Source: Saccharina japonica | Taxonomy: Eukaryota > Sar > Phaeophyceae > Laminariales > Laminariaceae | Reading direction: 5' to 3' | Assembly: GCA_008828725.1 (NCBI GenBank) | Contig: MEHQ01000453.1 | Location: 1 to 64,000 of the forward strand | DNA length: 64,000 nt | Shown: positions 45,501-54,700 of the stretch, one piece after another | Numbering within the stretch: the stretch's first letter is position 1 | Layout of the letters: every line of letters begins with the position of its first letter | Translations under genes and position numbers: made by a program | Notes under the pieces: generated by a model | Told to the model about the DNA's origin: nothing | The model's input: the letters and a program-made list of their open reading frames with translations, nothing else | Database searches by the model: none

Positions 45501-48500
45501 GGCACACACATATATTTAGCTATGGCTGTCCGTTGTCGCCGTTTTCTATCGGTGTACCATACCAGTACACGATGGACACAAACATGTTCAAGCGCTTACG
45601 GGGCTCGGATAGGAGCGAAAGACATTTGCTTAGACTAGTTCTTCACTGCAAAATCAGATGAACTATGCATTTTGCTTCGTCACAGCCCCAGGCCCAACCA
45701 AAAACTCGACCCAACCCAACCCAGCTGCAAAACGAGTACGATTAGACGGTACATGTATGTACGACACACGCACATATATACGACACAAGGCATAAAAGAG
45801 ATCAACATGTTTGCAATACCCATGTACCCGAGGCAGATAGAGAAGCGTTGAGGCTCGGATAGGAGCGAAAGACATTTGCTTAAGACTAGTTTTTCACTGG
45901 GAAATCAGATGAACTATGCATTTTGCTTCGTCACAGCCCGACCTTCCCCATCAATGTCACGGCAGTATCACACCAACAATCTTCCACGCGCACGATAAAA
46001 ACGTAATCCCTCCCTCCTAAAAACAAAAAACAAAAAAAACACGAGAAACGCAGGTACACAAACATCAACCAACTACAGTATTAGAGGGGTCATAGATGAG
46101 GAGCACACGGGTTTTACACTACCTTGAGTGACACTGCCACTAGCGCATTGGGTTCGGTAGTGTAAGGCTGCTTGAAGGCAGCGCTACCGGCGGGGGAGGT
46201 CTCTTGAATGAGCTGCGTTAGTTGGGGCTCGGATAGGAGCGAAAGACATTTGCTTAAGACTAGTTCTTCACTGGAAAATCAGATGAACTATGCATTTTGC
46301 TTCGTCACAGCCCCCACGCTCCTGACTACCTTCGTCTAAAACTCACCTCGTGCTAACTTTCCACGAGATACCTTAATATGCTCACGAATTTCCCCCCGAA
46401 AAAAACTCTACAGTCAGTTATCTAAAACGTCGGACCATAAATTGCCCACAGAAGCATTAACATTATCCCACGCGCATTGCGTTCGGTAATTACGGTGATC
46501 AGAAAAAAAACTATAACCAGGGAAGGGGAGGTCTCTTGAATGAGCTGCGTTAGTTGGGGCTCGGATAGGAGCGAAAGACATTTGCTTAAGACTAGTTCTT
46601 CACTGGAAATCAGATGAACTATGCATTTTGCTTCGTCACAGCCCCCACGCTCCTGACTACCTTCGTCTAAAACTCACCTCGTGCCAACTTTCCACGAGAT
46701 ACCTTAATATGCTCACGAATTTCCCCCCAAAAAAAACTCTATAGTCAGTTATCTAAAACGTTGGACCATAAATTGCCCACAGAAGCACCAACATAATCCC
46801 GCGTGTGTTGCGTTCGGCAATGATGCGTACAGACAGGGAAAGGTGAGTCTCTTGAATGAGCTGCGTTAGTTGGGGCTCGGATAGGAGCGAAAGACATTTG
46901 CTTAAGACTAGTTCTTCACTGAAAAATCAGATGAACTATGCATTTTGCTTCGTCACAGCCCCCCACGCGCCTGGCCGCTGTATATATAAAAAAACACTTC
47001 GTGCTATCATCAGCCTTCAACAGCCTTCCTTCCTTCCACCCTAGCCAAAAGCACTGGCGTCTTTTCTGAAGGATAACGCACCGCACAAAAGAAGGGCCGT
47101 ATCAAGTATGAAGCCCACACGGGTGCGCTAGGCTATATAGACAAGAATAGCAGTACGAGTACTACAGAAACAAAAAAAAAACATACCTGGTACCAGGTAT
47201 CATATAACAGCACTACAGCAATACGGGCGGGGGAGGGGGGGTATGAGCTTCGTTCGTTGGGGCTCGGATAGGAGCGAAAGACATTTGCTTAAGACTAGTT
47301 CTTCACTGGAAAATCAGATGAACTATGCATTTTGCTTCGTCACAGCCCCCACGCTCCTGACTACCTTCGTCTAAAACTCACCTCGTGCTAACTTTCCACG
47401 AGATACCTTAATATGCTCACGAATTTCCCCCCCAAAAAAACTCTACAGTCAGTTATCTAAAACGTCGGACCATAAATTGCCCACAGAAGCATTAACATTA
47501 TCCCACGCGCATTGCGTTCGGTAATTACGGTGATCAGAAAAAAAACTATAACCAGGGAAGGGGAGGTCTCTTGAATGAGCTGCGTTAGTTGGGGCTCGGA
47601 TAGGAGCGAAAGACATTTGCTTAAGACTAGTTCTTCACTGGAAATCAGATGAACTATGCATTTTGCTTCGTCACAGCCCCCACGCTCCTGACTACCTTCG
47701 TCTAAAACTCACCTCGTGCCAACTTTCCACGAGATACCTTAATATGCTCACGAATTTCCCCCCAAAAAAAACTCTATAGTCAGTTATCTAAAACGTTGGA
47801 CCATAAATTGCCCACAGAAGCACCAACATAATCCCGCGTGTGTTGCGTTCGGCAATGATGCGTACAGACAGGGAAAGGTGAGTCTCTTGAATGAGCTGCG
47901 TTAGTTGGGGCTCGGATAGGAGCGAAAGACATTTGCTTAAGACTAGTTCTTCACTGAAAAATCAGATGAACTATGCATTTTGCTTCGTCACAGCCCCCCA
48001 CGCGCCTGGCCGCTGTATATATAAAAAAACACTTCGTGCTATCATCAGCCTTCAACAGCCTTCCTTCCTTCCACCCTAGCCAAAAGCACTGGCGTCTTTT
48101 CTGAAGGATAACGCACCGCACAAAAGAAGGGCCGTATCAAGTATGAAGCCCACACGGGTGCGCTAGGCTATATAGACAAGAATAGCAGTACGAGTACTAC
48201 AGAAACAAAAAAAAAACATACCTGGTACCAGGTATCATATAACAGCACTACAGCAATACGGGCGGGGGAGGGGGGGTATGAGCTTCGTTCGTCGGGGCTC
48301 GGATAGGAGCGAAAGACATTTGCTTAAGACTAGTTCTTCACTGGAAAATCAGATGAACTATGCATTTTGCTTCGTCACAGCCCCCACTTTTTCGTCAAAA
48401 ACCACCTCGTGCTTGCTATTAATAAACCCTCCACTCTTTGACAGCACTACACTACTATCATTCTACACAAGAACAGAAGCCGAATGATACATTATTACAG

Positions 48501-48869
48501 CTGCTCGTGTCCTATGTATGATATGTGCAGTACTACTGTATACGCTCATGTCCTATGTACGAAACTAGGATTGAGGATTGAGGTAGAGCGGTGGAGCACT
48601 TTGCGGCTACGTAATGAAGGCACAAATACAATCCGGTACGTATGTACGTATGAAGTATACCAGGTACAGTATAGGTTTGCTCGTCGGGGCTCGGATAGGA
48701 GCGAAAGACATTTGCTTAAGACTAGTTCTTCACTGGAAAATCAGATGAACTATGCATTTTGCTTCGTCACAGCCCGTCACATCGAGCATCTACTTTTTGC
48801 ACCACCCGGGTTAGACGGGTCGTCGAGATGCTCCGTCGAAAAACGCACCGTAGTAAAACAAGAACAAAA

Positions 48870-48912
<43 letters not shown>

Positions 48913-51900
48913 GTATGTAGAAGAGACTAAATTCGGCAGCTACAGCAGTATTGCACAGCCAGTAAACAAGGGGATGCGGTGGGCACAACAGCTGCTGTAC
49001 CATCTCGAAACTAACCGGCAGTACGTACAGGGGGCAAACCAACCAAAGGCAGAAATGGACTACAATACTACGATACCAGGTGGCTGTTACAAGTTACAAC
49101 GATCGATACTATAGCTGGGCTCACTCGCATTTTGGTGTTGCACTGCTGTAGGTCGCATAGGCCAGACCCACAAAAACACCATTAATAGACCAACCAAGCA
49201 CCAATATGTCGGCGTACATGCAATTATCATATTACAATGCGTCTCCACTTTGAGATCTCTTTTATTACCAATAGTTGGAACTTGATGGCACAAACACAGA
49301 CATGGAACATTGATGTTGGGGGTGAAACGTTGACGGGGGGGGGAAAGGGAGGGTTGCGATGCGAGTGATGTCCTTGAGACCGAGGGTGACATTCGCTCGT
49401 CGCACGGTGGAGGTGTGCCTGGCCTCGGCAGTTGAAGCGGCGGCGGCGGCATCTGTCGCGGATGTTGGGGCGTTGTGCGATGCTAGACGACACCGGCTTG
49501 GCCCGGTCGTCGAACAGGGTCAGTCGGCTAAGAAGCTCGGCAGAGAAGGATACAGCAGTCAAAGAAGGAACCGCTTGGCTCTTGCCGCTTACGACAGTGA
49601 CCTCAGGGATGGTAGCTGCCTTGCTGGGGTCCCCCGAGGAGATGGAGCCGCCTGCTCCGTGCGAGTGATTTCCTGGCACCCTCTGTGGCCGTCACGCGAG
49701 GATTTTCTTTTTCCGCCCTTCCCACGGCCCCCCTTTCCAGCGGGTCCGCTGCGCCGAGCGTTGACACGGCCTCTCGAGTCTCGTCCTACTGCGCGGCGGT
49801 GGGAGTCTCCACCACTGCTGATGCCTCCGCCTGAGCCACCACCTCCTCCTGAGCGCCTCCGTGACCACTGCTACCGCTGCTTGAGCCACCTCCCCGATCG
49901 GTCGCGGTTAGGGCCCTCTGCTTTACGGTCCCGGTTGTCGGAGCGGCGCGGCAGGTAAAACGCGGTCCCCGGCGGGGTGGGCCAAAACACGGTCGGGGGG
50001 CAGGCGGCATGCGCCCTCCAAAGGCTGACCACCGGGGCGCATGGTGATCTCCGTCCGCCTTTGTTTCGGTCAAGAACCCCCTGACATCATATTCCATGCC
50101 TTTCCGACGGAAAGGAGGTGGCGCTCGCCCGGGAGCTCGACCAGGAGGGCGCGCGCGCTGGCCACCACGGCTGACACCGCCTCCTCGATGAAAAACCAAC
50201 CGGGGCTTGTGCACCATGTAGCCGACACTGCCTGGTAGGAAAGCGGTGTCGCCGGACCTCCGGTGGCGCTCCGCAACGGACACCTCGTTGGGAGAGGCGC
50301 TGCATGGACATAGGGGGCGGGCCCTAACGGGTGGCCAGAGCGGCGGAAGCGGTCGGCGCGGTGCCAAGTCCATCGGCTGTAGTGGCCAAGGTGGAAGCGG
50401 TCGGCCGGAGGTAGTGATAGGCGGGTCCGACCTCGCCCCGGCGGCTGCGTCTCCGCGGAGCCGCTTGGTGTCCTCGGCTCGGGCGGTTTGCAGCGCCTCC
50501 ATAGCGAGTGGTAGTCACACATCTGTGCCTCTACTTCCTCCTCCTCCCGGCTAACGTTGACGGGGAGTAGGGTAAACGAGGGTTTGCTATGAGAGGGAGG
50601 CAGGTGTAAGGAGGAGCCTTCAATAAGGGAAAGTGGGATAGTTGTTGGTCCAGAGCGATAAAAAGGACTACTATTAATAATGCGGTACCAAATAACATTC
50701 GTTTCAAGTCGGACTGGAATACGTACAAGTGTCTAAGGGGGGAAAAAAACGAAGAAAAAAAAATCGTCTACACTACTACAGTTGTACCAGGTAAACTACT
50801 TACTCAATCGTAGTGCGCGAGCATTAGGCCCTGCCAGCACGCCGCCCAAGCCGATAAGCAACGTAATAACTACCATCAAAATATTTCCGTTTCACCGAGA
50901 GTCTCCTCGCAGAGAGGTTAAAGGTTAAATCATATCATGACCCATGCTACACCCCTAAGCCCATTGAAAGCAGAATACCTTGCACCCGTTGAAAGCGAAA
51001 ACACAAGGCACTGGTGATATGGAAAGAGAAAAAGGCTAAGAGTCTAACATCCGAGGCTCAGATACGTTAAAGATGGTAACAAGATCGCTCTTCACTTAGC
51101 AATCGGATGAACTATGCATTTGTTGTCATCATAGCCTTCGGAAGTACGTAAAATCTGTACGCAAGATTACACGGTCAAAACACACACTATGCCCGCACGA
51201 TATACGTAATAGTGATGCAGAAGAGCAGTGATAACTGCCATCACGTGTTTGGCGTTTCACGGAGAGCCTACTCGCAGAGGAGGAAAGGCTGAGTAATACC
51301 ATACCCATCCTACCACTAAACTATTTGAAAGCGAACAACTTGCATCGATTATATATAGTCTATGGGCGCAGATAGAGGCTAAAGGCAAAAACATCTGAGG
51401 CTCAGATACGTTAAAGATGGTAACAAGATTGCTCTTCACTGAACAATCGGATGAACTATGCATTTGTTGTCATCATAGCCTGCGGATGCATGCAATATAG
51501 TATTAATAGTATGGTATACCGGCATCACTCTGGACGGAAATACAAGGACAGCTTATACATCAATATCAAGACCCAACGGTCCTTACATTTCCGTCCAGAT
51601 AAACATGCAACATGTATACCTGGTAAACAACTAAAACTCATCTGTGAATTAGTTTCAATCCAAGGTATTTTGTACCCAAAGCGAAGGTGCAGGCCAAGCA
51701 GCATAAAAAAAACAGCACTACAAAAGGCAGCACTACAATACGGCGGGTTCGTCAACATCTTAACTTGTATGCGCCGTATGAGTATACTTGTATGTGCAGT
51801 ATGATTCTATTGGTGGCCCCTTAAGGCATGCGGCTTATTAGGACTGCAATCCCGTTGTGGGTACATTCTACTTGGGATTAGAGTAGAGTCAGATTTAGGT

Positions 51901-54700
51901 TTCGTGTATACTGCAATGTTCCGTTATAACAACCCCCTCATAATCAAACCGCATGCGTGGTGCTCATCGCCCCTCAGCTGTAAAGGCGCCCCTCAGCTGT
52001 AAAGGCTCCCATGCACGGTGCTTATCACCCACGATAGGGTATAGCAGGTACAGCAGGTATAGCACACACCCCTATAAAAGCACACCCCTGATAGCATTTT
52101 CAAAGGTCTAAACGTTATGACCGGCGTGTGCTTTCACGCGCGTTACACGGTATGATGCATACGTGCATCGCCTTTTTTAACACGAACAACTTCAATCCTA
52201 AGTTTTTCACGATTGTACTTAAACCTGCTGTGATGTACGTAGCAGTACATAGTACAGTACACAGCAGTACACAGTGCGACCCGAAGACACCACTGCTCTA
52301 TTGCCAACTAGTTTTTCACTGCGTACAGAGTACTGCTGTCGTCCCTTAGTAGAGTTCAAGGCAACTGGAAAGGCTGCTGGAAGGTACATGTTTTTTTAGC
52401 CCGATATGTACGAGTACACGCTAAACATCCGAGGCTCAGATACGTTTAAGATGGTAACAAGATTGTTCTTCACTGAACAATCGGATGAACTATGCATTTT
52501 TTATCATCATTGCCTTCGGATATTTCTTATCAAGTCATAATTATACTGGAAAAAATCGACTTCGTATCGAAATACAGTACGTATTATCCAGGGACGAGTT
52601 GGGGAACGTTCTTGAAGGGTCCCCTAACCCGGCCCAAAGATAAAGCCTCAATATGGGACAGCAAAAGCAAGCCCTCGAGCTCAGTGTCATCAAGCTTTCT
52701 TCTCCAAATAGAGGTCGAGAAGAAGAGGTTACTTGAGACGCTCAACAGTAGCCTTCGCCCCTGCACCACTGCGCGGCACAGGGCTTCACCCACCGTACTT
52801 CCAAACCTAATTCCCAATCTAAAACATTCTCCCGACCAGCCTTTCTCAACCATGGATTTTTCAGCAGCTTCAACCTTCGCGAGCCTTGATGCTTACACGA
52901 CGGCCACCACCACGACAGAGGACGGCGTGCCCGTCCCCGTCCTAGAGCGCTTCGTCCTGGCTCGTGGGGAACGAGACACAGCAGACCAACTCAGCCTCAA
53001 CCAGGTCCTGCTGACCTGCGACGAAGTGATAGAGGCGGCGATTCCCGCCTTCCATCAACTTCGTCGCAGAACTGTCAGCAAGGACCTGGTTGAGGCTGAG
53101 TTGGTCTGCTGTGTCTCGTTCCCCACGAGCCAGGACGAAGCGCTCTAGGACGGGGACGGGCACGCCGTCCTCTGTCGTGGTGGTGGCCGTCGTGTAAGCA
53201 TCAAGGCTCGCGAAGGTTGAAGCTGTTCCCGCCTCTATCACTTCGTCGCAGGTCAGCAGGACCTGGTTGAGGCTGAGTTGGTCTGCTGTGTCTCGTTCCC
53301 CACGAGCCAGGACGAAGCGCTCTAGGGCGGGGACGGGCACGCCGTCCTCTGTCGTGGTGGTGGCCGTCGTGCAAGCGTCAAGGCTCGCGAAGGTTGAAGC
53401 TGCTGAAAAATCCATGGTTAAGAAAGGCTGGTCGGGATAATGTTTTAGATTGGGAATTAGGGTTGGGCTTACTAGAGACGGGAAGTACGGTGGGTGAAGC
53501 CCTGTGCCGCGCAGTGGTGCAGGGGCGAAGGCTACTGTTGAGCGTCTCAAGTAACCTCTTCTTCTCGACCTCTATTTGGAGAAGAAAGCTTGATGACACT
53601 GAGCTCGAGGGCTTGCTTTTGCTGTCCCATAATGAGGCTTTATCTTTGGGCCGGGTTAGGGGACCCTTCAAGAACGTTCTCCAACTCGTTCCTGGATGAT
53701 ACGCATGTGCATTCGTTTAGGTCGGGGGGGGCGGTTTCACGAGCTTTAGCAGGTGACGACCTGTCCACGATTATGCAAGAGGCGTTCTGGAAGGACCCTA
53801 AAACGGCTTTGAGGTACATACAGCTAGCTCAAGTTAGTGTCGCCGGGCTCGTCGGGGTACGCTATGGTCCCAGGGGTGACAGAGGAGCAGTACAGGTTGA
53901 TCAACGAGTTTACATTAAGTGAACAAAGCAGGTATGGGGGGCGTTCGGAAATGAACCAATTATGTAATATGAAGATTTACAGGAAGAGCAACCAAGAGAG
54001 AGGAGTGTGGGAAAGCAGCCCCGATCGGTATAACGACAATCCACAAGCAACGGAGAATCGTGATGCTGAAAGAGACTGTAAAGTAAGGGAGGGGTGGTAG
54101 CACCGGCCACGGGAGGTGCTTCCACCATTCTTATCCCACACTATATGAGAAGAAGAACTGGCCCAAGAATACATGCGTATCGAATTTCGATGTACCATCA
54201 ATGCTGATTTGTCCTGCATCCCCTGGCATCCCTGTGTTTGTTTCGTCTTTTTATGCAGATGCTGAACGGAAGCTAAGCTATCATGTATCAAATTCCTATA
54301 CTTACTGTTGTTAGTGTATCGGTTTCGTTTCGAACTCGATTCTGATATTGATATCGATATTGATATCCAACACTACGTACTGCAAATACAAAACAGTATT
54401 ATTTCCCCCATTCAGAACTGAAAACAGTACCCCACACTAGTTCCAAGTAGTTTGTCCCCAAAAACAGGGTACCAGTTGTTAAGGGGTTACGAGTAAGTTT
54501 ATCATATCATACATCATATCATATATCATACCATATCATATATCATACCATACCTGGGTGGGCAGCTCCGATGTGGCCGACATGTGCAGCCCAGATACCC
54601 TGCTGGCGGCTGTTAAGGTACGAGTCGAGGCAAGGGGTGCCGTCATGAACGCCTGGGCACATACCGCCCCGCCGGCAAGCAAAAAAGCGGCGCACTTCAT
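39576..54700 (-). CDS. Plastid-targeted GroES/Cpn10 co-chaperonin, 4 exons
   Basis: Exons 54700-54554, 44947-44828, 41288-41183 and 39745-39576 join in phase (147+120+106+170 nt) to 180 codons plus TAA. Residues 1-17 (MKCAAFLLAGGAVCAQA) are a signal peptide. F18 starts a Ser/Thr/Arg-rich transit peptide, the AQA-F pattern of red-lineage complex plastids. Residues 55-148 align with GroES: LYDMVYVERLPEE, mobile loop with SGLFLP in place of GGIVL, KVVSVGNGRE (GroES EVLAVGNGRI), VKPGDLVFVKDPFG, and the closing strand FSFVRLTSICAVI. A 32-residue helical Glu/Ala tail follows. GroES rings cap Cpn60 during folding, here probably in the plastid stroma. Exons 2-4 are secure. Exon 1 is joined across a 9.6-kb intron only by phase and targeting logic, and could belong to another gene. 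Confidence 0.85.
40327..40672 (+). mobile_element. T6 MITE, copy 4, in Cpn10 intron 3
   Basis: It starts TTTCACACCTCGGACAGAT and ends GATCTGTCCCACGTGTGGAA. The left part has a tandem 'agatcatctac' triplet. The core 'tgttgggtctgtactataca' matches the other copies. Confidence 0.75.
40930..41015 (+). repeat. 14-bp tandem repeat in Cpn10 intron 3
   Basis: About six units alternate 'aatacccgggtc' and 'aatacccaggta'. Confidence 0.85.
41938..42025 (+). mobile_element. TTAA-bounded short MITE (T2), diverged copy
   Basis: TTAACCCCTCAATAACCGGT at the left and AGGGTTAA at the right, with the conserved 'gcaaactacttgga' core. It is in Cpn10 intron 2. Confidence 0.7.
42216..44640. repeat. 26-bp minisatellite in two near-identical 1.1-kb blocks
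   Basis: The unit is GTGAGCTAGCTCTGAGCTAC plus TGTAGG, about 40 units per block. It contains the palindrome GAGCTAGCTC, so single strands can fold. Block 1 (about 42216-43370) and block 2 (about 43600-44725) carry the same order of unit variants and the same non-repeat tail ('gcccgatgcatgggtagtat' to 'tcaattgtcgtcaac'), offset by about 1.35 kb. Between them (about 43375-43570) units appear in the opposite orientation and decayed. All lies in Cpn10 intron 2. Confidence 0.92.
45600..48776 (+). repeat. Array of 10 copies of a 90-nt structured repeat (subfamily A; candidate ncRNA)
   Basis: The copies are at 45600-45689, 45851-45939, 46224-46314, 46556-46645, 46872-46962, 47259-47349, 47591-47680, 47907-47997, 48294-48384 and 48686-48776. 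Each begins GGGGCTCGGATAGGAGCGAA (the second starts AGGCTC) and ends TTTTGCTTCGTCACAGCCC. The ends pair (GGGGCT / AGCCCC). Inner hairpins by eye are AGCGAA-agaca-TTTGCT and GATGA...TCGTC. Copies 1, 2, 5, 9 and 10 have unrelated flanks, so the 90 nt is a discrete unit. Copies 6-8 arise from a 1035-bp tandem duplication of copies 3-5. No frame is conserved; short + frames are by-products. It lies in the presumed intron 1 of Cpn10, on the opposite strand as written. The true sense strand is unknown. Confidence 0.8.
46224..48293. repeat. Tandem duplication of a 1035-bp segment
   Basis: 46224-47258 and 47259-48293 are nearly base-identical, including A copies 3-5 and 6-8 and the (CTTC)-like stretch near 47030/48065. 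The very high identity implies a recent event or an assembly duplication. Confidence 0.88.
49350..50522 (-). CDS. GC-rich coding-like segment inside Cpn10 intron 1, unresolved
   Basis: This 1.2-kb stretch is far more GC-rich than its surroundings. Minus-strand frames are open for 238 codons (50502-49786, starting MEALQTARAEDTKRL and including KGMEYDVRGFLTETKADGD) and 150 codons (50522-50070, including PGWFFIEEAVSAVVASARAL). A third frame has an RGG-like tract (AGKGGRGKGGKRKSSRDG). Near 49400-49650 the minus strand reads AATIPEVTVVSGKSQAVPSL. No single frame carries all the protein-like pieces, so it may be several short exons, a decayed gene, or a nested gene with sequence errors. The plus strand is also open for 199 codons at 49359. 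I do not recognise a family. Confidence 0.3.
51051..52519 (+). repeat. Three copies of the related 91-nt repeat (subfamily B; candidate ncRNA)
   Basis: The copies are at 51051-51141, 51395-51485 and 52429-52519. They read CCGAGGCTCAGATACGTTAA to CATCATAGCCTTCGG with few differences. They align end to end with subfamily A and share CTTCACTG and GATGAACTATGCATTT. The closing stem is CCGAGGCT / AGCCTTCGG (8 pairs around one bulge). Hairpins GTTA...TAAC and GATGA...TCATC are possible; copy 3 also has GATTGTTC-ttcact-GAACAATC. Copies 1 and 2 share about 250 bases of upstream sequence; copy 3 does not. Confidence 0.75.
52588..53695. repeat. Long inverted repeat with arms of about 450 bp
   Basis: The left arm (52588-53037) and right arm (53229-53695) are near-perfect reverse complements. 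A third, shorter piece in right-arm orientation fills much of the spacer (about 53041-53214). Both arms encode the same unrecognised peptide (MDFSAASTFASLDAY, VPVLERFVLARGERDTADQ). Open frames that cross the centre are products of the palindrome. It lies 69 bp downstream of a subfamily B repeat and directly against a tyrosine-recombinase fragment. It is probably a rearranged mobile element. Confidence 0.85.
53696..53900 (+). mobile_element. Tyrosine-recombinase element fossil (Crypton/DIRS-type), C-terminal fragment
   Basis: The translated fragment has VHSFRSGGAVSRALAG, fitting the H-x-x-R box of tyrosine recombinases, and then FWKDPKTALRYI with a Tyr at the nucleophile position. Only the end of the recombinase is recognisable, so the element is broken and old. 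Whether the adjoining long inverted repeat belongs to it is unclear. Crypton and DIRS-type recombinases cannot be told apart from this piece. Confidence 0.55.
54402..54489 (-). mobile_element. TTAA-bounded short MITE (T2), inverted diverged copy
   Basis: It reads 'cccccattcagaactg' to 'gttaaggggtta' with the conserved 'agttccaagtagtttgtccc' core, the reverse complement of the 9063 copy. It lies in Cpn10 intron 1, 65 bp from exon 1. Confidence 0.7.

Noticed and set aside
45600-48776. CRISPR-like array
   Set aside because: Spacing varies from about 160 to 310 bases, the context is nuclear with spliced genes, and blocks are duplicated; no cas-like gene.
45600-48776. Hammerhead ribozyme reading of the 90-nt repeat
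   Set aside because: The CAGATGA / CGGATGA word departs from CUGANGA at an invariant base, and the helix order does not fit.
52942-53550. 202-codon minus frame across the inverted repeat
   Set aside because: It repeats one peptide because it crosses the palindrome's inner copies.
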